Below, in pieces: positions 7,332-11,657 of a stretch of DNA of 11,657 nt. The DNA is taken from positions 1 through 11,657 of the forward strand of contig CAMLFF010000068.1 of assembly GCA_946479185.1 (NCBI GenBank), read 5' to 3'. How positions within the stretch are numbered: the first letter of the stretch is position 1; the number at the start of each line of letters is the position of its first letter. The notes beneath the pieces are model-generated. The model was given only the letters and a program-made list of their open reading frames with translations, ran no database searches and was not told where the DNA came from. The translations under genes and the position numbers were made by a program. The DNA is from an uncultured Sphingobium sp. (lineage in GTDB: Bacteria > Pseudomonadota > Alphaproteobacteria > Sphingomonadales > Sphingomonadaceae).

Positions 7332-8120
7332 TCATGCGCTGGCGATATGCTCCATGCGCCGGGTTCTGCTGGCGCGTCCCCGCATTGTGCCGCCAACCGC
7401 GCCGAAGCCGAGGAGCATCAAGGCCCAGGTGGCGGGCTCTGGCACTGCCGCGACTGCATTGACTTCCCGCACGACCAATGTGCCGGGACCCGACCCATTT
7501 GCGGTGACGTTATAGCGCGCATCGGTCCAGTTATAGGGTGGCTTGAACTCGGTGAGGAAGATTATGGCGTTGACCGATGTGAGTGCATAGCTGCCCTCTT
7601 TGGTCAGATCGGCGCTGATGCCCTTGCCCGAGCCGCTGACTGCGACGCTGTCACGCGAGGCCAGGGCGCCCGTCACGCCGCCAACCTGATACACCTTGTC
7701 ATCCGTGGAGAAGCCATAGGACCCTGTGTCATATTGGTTTGCTGACGGTACGACATTCCAGATCTGCTGATCGCGGGACTGGATGCCCAGCGATGTGCCG
7801 CCGATGGTCACGGTGGTGCCGAGGATGAAGAGATCGGCAGTGAAATCCGTTCCGCCCCGTCGTTGCAGCAGGGTGGATGTGGAGGTGTCGAGCCCCAGGC
7901 TGGTATCATAAATGAACTCGATGGCGATTGGCTGCCCTGCGAGCGCCGTGACGCCGGGACTACTGAAATAGGATGTGTAGTCGACGCCGTGCGTCAATGT
8001 CGTCGTGAAGGTGGCTGACATCACCTTGGTGGATGCGGGTGTGGCCGCAAACAGGGCCAATAGCGGGGATGCACCCAGAATGAGGCTCGTAGCAAAACGC
8101 TTCAGATTCAACGCAGTCAT
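7332..8120 (-). CDS. PEPxxWA-CTERM sorting domain protein
   Basis: A 262-residue exported protein. The N-terminus is a signal peptide (NLKRFATSLILGASPLLALF, cleavage probably near residue 30). The C-terminus carries the PEP-CTERM sorting signal: VPEPATWALMLLGFGAVGG (226-244), a short hydrophobic helix, then a basic cluster RGRASRTRR (247-255). In this family an exosortase recognises the PEP motif and processes the protein at the membrane, usually in bacteria that make exopolysaccharide; no exosortase is in the window. The middle (about 35-220) is rich in T, S, G, V and Y, likely all beta, and contains no cysteine. It has no fold I can name. Seven residues (MEHIASA) follow the arginines. A ribosome site TAGGGGA lies just upstream of the ATG. 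It faces the luxR gene tail to tail and is divergent from the truncated portal gene. Confidence 0.9.
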   Translation of the reverse strand: MTALNLKRFATSLILGASPLLALFAATPASTKVMSATFTTTLTHGVDYTSYFSSPGVTALAGQPIAIEFIYDTSLGLDTSTSTLLQRRGGTDFTADLFILGTTVTIGGTSLGIQSRDQQIWNVVPSANQYDTGSYGFSTDDKVYQVGGVTGALASRDSVAVSGSGKGISADLTKEGSYALTSVNAIIFLTEFKPPYNWTDARYNVTANGSGPGTLVVREVNAVAAVPEPATWALMLLGFGAVGGTMRGRASRTRRMEHIASA

Positions 8121-8223
8121 GATGTCCCCTAACCCTGCAGCGACCGGCTCTGATGAGCGAAGGGCGGCTGCCTAAAAACGCGGCGATGTGCCCGGCTTTA
8201 GAAGGATTGCACCGCTCAGCTAT

Positions 8224-8237
8224 CCCCTGTTCAGGGG
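8224..8237. promoter_or_regulatory. Perfect dyad, candidate operator, between PEP-CTERM and portal genes
   Basis: CCCCTG (8224-8229) and CAGGGG (8232-8237) form a perfect inverted repeat around TT, in the 165-bp gap between divergent genes. One outer A-T pair (8222/8239) extends it. The position, about 105 bp upstream of the PEP-CTERM start, suits an operator. The LuxR-type regulator next door is one possible binder, but the dyad does not match a known lux or tra box. Nothing else clear was found in this gap; no convincing -35/-10 pair was seen for the PEP-CTERM gene. Confidence 0.35.
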
Positions 8238-8285
8238 GTCGGCATGGGCACTGTCCCAATTTCTTACCTCTCTCGGAGACACCTC

Positions 8286-9314
8286 ATGAAATGGTTTGGA
8301 CGCAAGGCGGCGCCGGGTTCGGCGCGGCCGCCTTTGGCGCGGGCTTGGTTTGCGATGAACTGGTCGGGCGCGGGGGCGTGGCCGCAGGGTTATGATACGC
8401 AGATCAAGGCGGCGATGCTGGCCAATCCGGTGGCGCAGCGGGCGCTGCGGCTGGTGAGTGAGGCGGCGGGGAGCGCGGCCTTGATTGCCACGGCGACGGC
8501 GCCCGATGATGCGCAGGCGGCGCTGGATTTGATCTCCTGCGGTGAGGGCGGGCAGGGGCTTGTCGAGACATTGGCGGCGCATGTGCTGCTGCATGGCAAT
8601 GGCTATGTGCAGATTGGGCTGGGGCCGGATGGGCGGCTGGCGAGCCTTTATACGTTGCGGCCGGATCGGGTGACGATCGAGCAGGATGGGCAGGGCTGGC
8701 CGGTGGCCTATCGCTACCGGGCGGGTGAGAAGGATGTGCGCTATTTGCGCGAGGATGCTGCCGGGCGACTGGCGATGATCCATGCCAAGGCTCTCAATCC
8801 GGTGGATGACCATTATGGCTTGGGGTGCCTGGGCGCGGCGGCGGGCGCGGTGGCGATCCACAATGCAGCGACGCAATGGAACAAGGCGCTGCTGGACAAT
8901 GCGGCGCGGCCATCGGGCGCGCTGGTCTATGATGCCAAGGATGGCGCGGCGCTGGCGCCCGATCAGTTCGACCGGTTGAAGAGCGAGCTGGAAGCGGCGT
9001 TTCAGGGGGCGGACAATGCCGGGCGGCCGATGCTGCTGGAGGGCGGGCTTAGTTGGCAATCCATGAGCCTCTCGCCGCAGGACATGGATTTTGTGGCGCT
9101 GAAGGCCGCAGCAGCGCGGGACATTGCGCTCGCCTTTGGGGTGCCGCCGGTGCTGATCGGGATGCCGGGGGACAGCACTTATTCCAATTATCGTGAGGCG
9201 AACAAGGCGCTGTGGCGGCAGACCGTGCTGCCGCTATGCGATTGCGATCCTTGCCGATGGCAGCGTGCTGCGGACTTGGGAGAGCGACCTGCCTTTCACG
9301 ACCTATGCAGCTGA
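8286..9314 (+). pseudogene. Truncated HK97-family portal protein of the GTA cluster
   Basis: The gene starts properly: ATG 8286 has GGAG (8275-8278) 7 bp before it, and the protein begins MKWFGRKA as portal proteins of this kind do. About 317 residues are portal-like. They include the LRLVSEAAGSAAL helix, HVLLHGNGYVQI, LRPDRVTIEQDG, the crown/clip region, and near the break the hallmark GDSTYSNYREANKALWRQTV. After VLPL (near 9236) the similarity stops and 25 unrelated residues (CDCDPCRWQR...) lead to a stop at 9312-9314. That foreign tail is the next gene fragment read in the wrong frame. Portals of this family are near 390-400 residues, so the C-terminal fifth is lost. A portal forms the dodecameric ring at the head vertex; this product probably cannot assemble. 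The call assumes a deletion rather than an error in assembly. Confidence 0.82.
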
Positions 9315-9423
9315 GGCGCTGGCCGATGATCTGGCGGCGGCGGGCGCTCATGCCTTGAATATCGCGATCCGGCAAAGAGGAACCTGGGGGCTGAGCCCTC
9401 CACTCATATTGTCGATGACTTAA
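9235..9423 (+). pseudogene. C-terminal remnant of GTA TIM-barrel/hub tail protein
   Basis: In a different frame from the portal remnant, 62 codons read YAIAILADGSVLRTW, then FTTYAAEALADDL and HALNIAIRQRGTWGLSPPL, ending at TAA 9421-9423. This resembles the last beta-sandwich of the large GTA tail protein (glycoside-hydrolase TIM-barrel-like), whose end has the pattern Y-x-V-x-(I/V)-x-DG, a middle with A/L-rich turns, and V-R-Q-x-G-x-x-G-x-S-x-P-x-x-L. The position just before the DUF2793 gene is where that protein ends in complete clusters. The complete protein exceeds 1000 residues; only its end is present and it has no start of its own. The family assignment comes from memory of the pattern and from gene order. 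Confidence 0.6.
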
Positions 9424-9470
9424 AAGGTGATGGTTTCACCTATCTATACTATAAATGAAGGACCGCTTTT

Positions 9471-9965
9471 ATGACGCAGACTGATCGGCTTGGCCTTCCG
9501 CTGCTTGCGGCCGGACAGGCGCAAAAGGAAATTACGCACAACGAAGCGCTGACGATGATGGACCTCGCAATTGCGGTGACGGTGGAGCGAGATGATCTTT
9601 CCGCACAGCCCCCATCGCCGGGGCTTGGGCTGTGCTGGATCGTGGCGGCGGGCGGGAGCGGCGACTGGCTCGATCGGGATGGGCAGATTGCGGGATGGAC
9701 GCAGGCGGGATGGCGGTTTCTTGCGCCACGCGCCGGAATGCGCGCCTGGCATGGGGCGCAGGGCCATATGGTCCGCTTCGACGGCGAGAATTGGGTGAGC
9801 GAATCGGCGCGGGCGGATGGCTTTTATGTGGAAGACCAACGCGTTGTTGGGGCGCGGGCAGGGGCGATTCCCGATGTCAGCGGAGGGTCAATTCAGGATG
9901 CCGAGGCCCGCTCAAGCCTCAATTTGGTGCTTGCTGCACTGCGAAGCCATGGTCTGATCGCGTGA
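9471..9965 (+). CDS. DUF2793 domain protein, last gene of the GTA cluster
   Basis: A 164-residue protein with the signature start of DUF2793: LGLPLLAAGQAQKEITHNEA (7-26). A tryptophan/glycine-rich part follows (WIVAAGGSGDWLDRDGQIAGW, WRFLAPRAGMRAWH, VRFDGENW), which suggests a small beta-structured domain. The end, from about residue 150, is a short helix. The function is not established; these proteins occur at the 3' end of GTA and related phage clusters in sphingomonads and rhodobacters and are thought to be tail-fibre or surface parts. The start has AAGGA (9458-9462) 8 bp before it. The frame is intact even though the genes upstream are destroyed. The 47-bp gap before it holds a 6-bp inverted repeat, AGGTGA (9425-9430) and TCACCT (9436-9441), and the AT-rich stretch TATACTATAAATG. 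Confidence 0.85.
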   Translation: MTQTDRLGLPLLAAGQAQKEITHNEALTMMDLAIAVTVERDDLSAQPPSPGLGLCWIVAAGGSGDWLDRDGQIAGWTQAGWRFLAPRAGMRAWHGAQGHMVRFDGENWVSESARADGFYVEDQRVVGARAGAIPDVSGGSIQDAEARSSLNLVLAALRSHGLIA

Positions 9966-10093
9966 ATAACCCCTGATAAAGCTTCTGTGGCCATTGGGTT
10001 CCATAGTTAGGCCCAACAAATGTTCAATTTTCATCTTGTTGACGACAAACAGTAAAGAGTGCGGTATTTGAGCAACATGTGGCTAAAACGCCC

Positions 10094-10122
10094 TTGAAAC
10101 TCTTCCAGATGGCTAGTAGATG
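10094..10122 (+). promoter_or_regulatory. Candidate sigma-70 promoter of the OmpA-family gene
   Basis: TTGAAA (10094-10099) and TAGATG (10117-10122) are separated by exactly 17 bp in the 200-bp gap before the OmpA gene. Transcription would start near 10129, giving a leader of about 37 nt that ends in the strong ribosome site AAGGGGA (10154-10160). The -10 form TAGATR equals that of the candidate terminase promoter. A second -35-like element, TTGACG (10039-10044), lies upstream but has no good partner. The rest of the gap shows TTGGG (9994-9998) and CCCAA (10012-10016) as a weak hairpin without T run. Confidence 0.42.
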
Positions 10123-10165
10123 AGCCTCGCAGCATTTTACACGACCACTCTGAAAGGGGAATTAT

Positions 10166-11218
10166 ATGCGGAAGCTTGGCATCGCCATAGCGCTCGCTTC
10201 GACTGCGATGGCATCGCCGTCGTTGGCCAAGGATAAGGCTTGGTACATTGGGGCCGACATCGGCGCCATCATCGTCGAAGACGCGGACACCGACTACGCC
10301 AACGGCGTGACGGCTAACACCCCCCACAAGGTCGGTTACGACGCAGCGGGTCTCGTTGGCTACGACTTCGGCGGTTTCCGTCTCGAAGCCGAATATTCGC
10401 ACAAGAAGGCGATGAACAAGAGCACGACCTACTCCAACCTGACGACGCTTCGTTCGGGTGGCCAGGCTCGTGTCGACAGCATCATGCTGAACGGCATGCT
10501 CGACTTCGGTCCTGACGATGGCCTGCAGGGCTTCGTCGGCGGCGGCGTTGGCGTAGCGCGTTCGAAGATCTCGCTTCCTGACACGCGTGATTCGGACAGC
10601 GGTTTTGCATGGCAGGCTCTGGCCGGCGTGCGTTACCCTGTAACGGACATGGTTGACCTGTCGCTGAAGTATCGCTTCTTCAACCACGACAACATCAAGC
10701 TGCGTAACGTAGCTGGCACGCCTCTGGAAACAGAAGTTCGCAGCCACAGCATTCTTGCTGGTCTCGTGATCAACTTCGGTGGCGAAGAAGCGGCTCCACC
10801 GCCTCCTCCTCCGCCGCCGCCACCGCCACCTCCTCCGCCACCGCCGCCACCACCACCAGTGGTACAGTGCGCGCCTGGCCCGTACATTGTGTTCTTCGAG
10901 TGGGATAGCGCCGACATTACGCCGGACGCCGCCTCGATCCTCGACAACGCAGTATCGGCCTACGCAAACTGCGGTAGCGCACAGGTCATGCTCGCAGGTC
11001 ACGCTGACCGTTCGGGCTCGCCTAAGTACAACATGGGCCTTTCCGAGCGTCGTAACACCTCGGTTCGTGGCTACCTCACATCGCGCGGCATTGCGGAAGG
11101 CTCCATCGCCTCCGAAGCCTTCGGTGAAGGTCGTCCCCGCGTTGACACGGCTGATGGCGTTCGCGAACTCCAGAACCGTCGCGTGGAAATCACCTACGGT
11201 CCAGGTTCGGGCAACTAA
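10166..11218 (+). CDS. OmpA-family outer-membrane protein with polyproline linker
   Basis: A 350-residue protein that anchors the outer membrane to peptidoglycan. Residues 1-21 are a signal peptide (MRKLGIAIAL..., cleavage after SLA). Residues 22-205 form an OmpA-type eight-strand barrel: WYIGADIGA, AAGLVGYDFGGFRLEAEYSH, GGGVGVARSK, LSLKYRFFNH and SILAGLVINFGG are alternating strands. Residues 211-231 are 21 prolines. Residues 235-345 are the OmpA-like peptidoglycan-binding domain: FFEWDSADITPDA, LAGHADRSGSPKYNMGLSERR, ending VEITYG. D281 and R296 stand 15 apart, as do the diaminopimelate-binding D and R of known OmpA domains. Cysteines 235 and 269 may form a disulphide. Codons favour C-ending choices (GGC, TTC, CGT, AAC) more than the surrounding genes, which suggests high expression. 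The gene is a single unit with its own promoter candidate and terminator. Confidence 0.95.
   Translation: MRKLGIAIALASTAMASPSLAKDKAWYIGADIGAIIVEDADTDYANGVTANTPHKVGYDAAGLVGYDFGGFRLEAEYSHKKAMNKSTTYSNLTTLRSGGQARVDSIMLNGMLDFGPDDGLQGFVGGGVGVARSKISLPDTRDSDSGFAWQALAGVRYPVTDMVDLSLKYRFFNHDNIKLRNVAGTPLETEVRSHSILAGLVINFGGEEAAPPPPPPPPPPPPPPPPPPPPPVVQCAPGPYIVFFEWDSADITPDAASILDNAVSAYANCGSAQVMLAGHADRSGSPKYNMGLSERRNTSVRGYLTSRGIAEGSIASEAFGEGRPRVDTADGVRELQNRRVEITYGPGSGN
10796..10858 (+). repeat. Polyproline tract (21 codons) in the OmpA linker
   Basis: Twenty-one proline codons in a row, mixing CCA, CCG and CCT with no CCC at all. The codon mixture breaks up simple repeats, so the tract is not a plain slippage product. 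Ribosomes stall at such runs and need EF-P. The linker probably makes a stiff polyproline II rod between barrel and peptidoglycan. Confidence 0.95.
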
Positions 11219-11251
11219 TATACATCATCCCGATCCGTCGGGACGAGAAGG

Positions 11252-11280
11252 AAGGGGCCAGTTCGCTGGCCCCTTTTTTT
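11252..11280 (+). terminator. Rho-independent terminator of the OmpA-family gene
   Basis: GGGGCCAG (11254-11261) pairs with CTGGCCCC (11266-11273) around the stable loop TTCG, followed directly by seven T (11274-11280); two upstream A extend the stem. A smaller hairpin, TCCCGA (11228-11233) and TCGGGA (11238-11243) around TCCG, precedes it. It lies 34 bp after the stop. Confidence 0.95.
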
Positions 11281-11657
11281 GTGCGCACGTGAGATAGCGG
11301 GTGGGGCGACGTGTCCTGCCGCCGTCTGGGTTTACGTCTGCGGCTCCAGCTCTTGCTCCGGCCCCGCTCCTAGTCCCAGTCCCGACCCAAGCTCAAGCTC
11401 AAGCTCAAGCTCAAGCTCAAGCCCAGTTCCATCCCAGCCCCCGGCGCTGACGGCATGCAATTCGAGGTTCTGCGCGTTTGGCATGCTCTCGGACTCGCTG
11501 TGATCCGGGTCAGGTAGAACCGCTGTTTGGACATTGGACCTCTATGATCCGGCGCCATCCTCTGCATATCGAGCCAACTGCAGGCGGGCGGCTTGCATGC
11601 ATGAGCGAGGTTATCGAACGCTCAAATTTCCTCTGGTGCGGTGAGGCTTTCTCTCCG
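11281..11657. other. Region without a convincing gene at the right edge
   Basis: This stretch follows the OmpA terminator. It holds the hexamer array at 11341-11424 and two copies of the palindrome GCATGC (11453-11458, 11481-11486). Several short frames exist and none is convincing. One on the minus strand (11484 to 11332, 50 residues) would encode a Glu-Leu repeat from the array. One on the plus strand is open from ATG 11544 to the window end (38 codons, MIRRHPLHIEP...) and could be the start of the next gene, but it has no good ribosome site. No tRNA, IS end or promoter could be recognised. Confidence 0.5.
11341..11424. repeat. Hexanucleotide tandem array, AAGCTC core
   Basis: Five perfect copies of AAGCTC (11389-11418) are followed by one AAGCCC (11419-11424). 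Upstream, eight degenerate hexamers keep the same register (CGGCTC, CAGCTC, TTGCTC, CGGCCC, CGCTCC, TAGTCC, CAGTCC, CGACCC; 11341-11388). The whole is 14 units with a recent homogeneous core and an older diverged flank. Read as protein it gives Ser-Ser, Lys-Leu, Glu-Leu or Ser-Leu repeats depending on frame. Confidence 0.9.

Larger units (their letters stand above)
4567..9965 (+). other. Degenerate gene transfer agent (RcGTA-type) locus
   Basis: In order the locus holds an intact small terminase, an intact large terminase, an intervening luxR/PEP-CTERM pair on opposite strands, a truncated portal gene, the C-terminal end of a TIM-barrel-type tail gene, and an intact DUF2793 gene. In complete sphingomonad GTA clusters the terminase is followed directly by portal, prohead protease, major capsid, connectors, tail genes, the TIM-barrel hub protein and DUF2793. 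The first and last genes are therefore in place and the centre is gone. No integrase, repressor, lysis or replication gene is present, which fits a GTA better than a prophage. Particle formation from this locus alone is not possible. Confidence 0.75.

Noticed and set aside
8121..8285. Sigma-54 promoter upstream of the PEP-CTERM gene, as known for some PEP-CTERM genes
   Set aside because: The two GG...GC candidates on the minus strand have 12 or 9 bases between the elements instead of 10.
6488..8285. Direct repeats flanking the luxR/PEP-CTERM block (CCCAATTCACTT near 6526 and CCCAATTTCTTA near 8255)
   Set aside because: Only seven bases match exactly and the rest is poor; not enough to call target-site duplications.
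4567..9965. Ordinary prophage
   Set aside because: There is no integrase, repressor, replication or lysis gene and no attachment site seen; gene types and order fit a GTA cluster.
10031..11002. Minus-strand frame across the OmpA gene, with Trp/Arg- or Gly-rich repeats
   Set aside because: The repeats are the complement of the polyproline codons; the plus-strand gene explains the frame.
11389..11424. CRISPR array
   Set aside because: The units are six bases with no spacers; a simple tandem repeat.

Overview
The window looks like chromosomal DNA of a sphingomonad (Alphaproteobacteria, Sphingomonadales). The evidence is the high GC content, a PEPxxWA-type PEP-CTERM protein, a DUF2793 protein and terminase/portal genes of the alphaproteobacterial gene transfer agent (GTA) type, and an OmpA-family protein with a long polyproline linker. 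The genus cannot be told from the sequence alone.

Left part (1-4435): the end of a heavy-metal RND efflux operon. It holds the C-terminus of a CzcB-type adaptor and a complete CzcA-type pump. Two small NTF2/SnoaL-fold genes follow. They are paralogues of each other; the first has a twin-arginine export signal, the second has none, and they overlap by ATGA.

Middle (4436-9965): a degenerate GTA-type locus. A promoter-like region leads into intact small and large terminase genes (packaging motor). The portal gene normally follows directly. Here about 1.8 kb intervenes, holding a LuxR-type regulator and a convergent PEP-CTERM protein gene that share one terminator hairpin. The portal gene then starts normally but is cut after about 317 codons and joined out of frame to the last ~62 codons of what appears to be the GTA TIM-barrel tail/hub gene. 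That gene is followed by an intact DUF2793 gene, the usual last gene of sphingomonad GTA clusters. Protease, capsid, connector and most tail genes are missing, so this locus cannot make particles by itself. The large deletion and the insertion between terminase and portal are the main points of interest.

Right part (9966-11657): a strongly organised single gene for an OmpA-family outer-membrane protein (signal peptide, beta-barrel, 21-proline linker, peptidoglycan-binding domain), with a promoter candidate upstream and a strong intrinsic terminator downstream. After it comes about 380 bp without a convincing gene, containing a hexanucleotide repeat array. The window ends inside a short open frame of unknown status.
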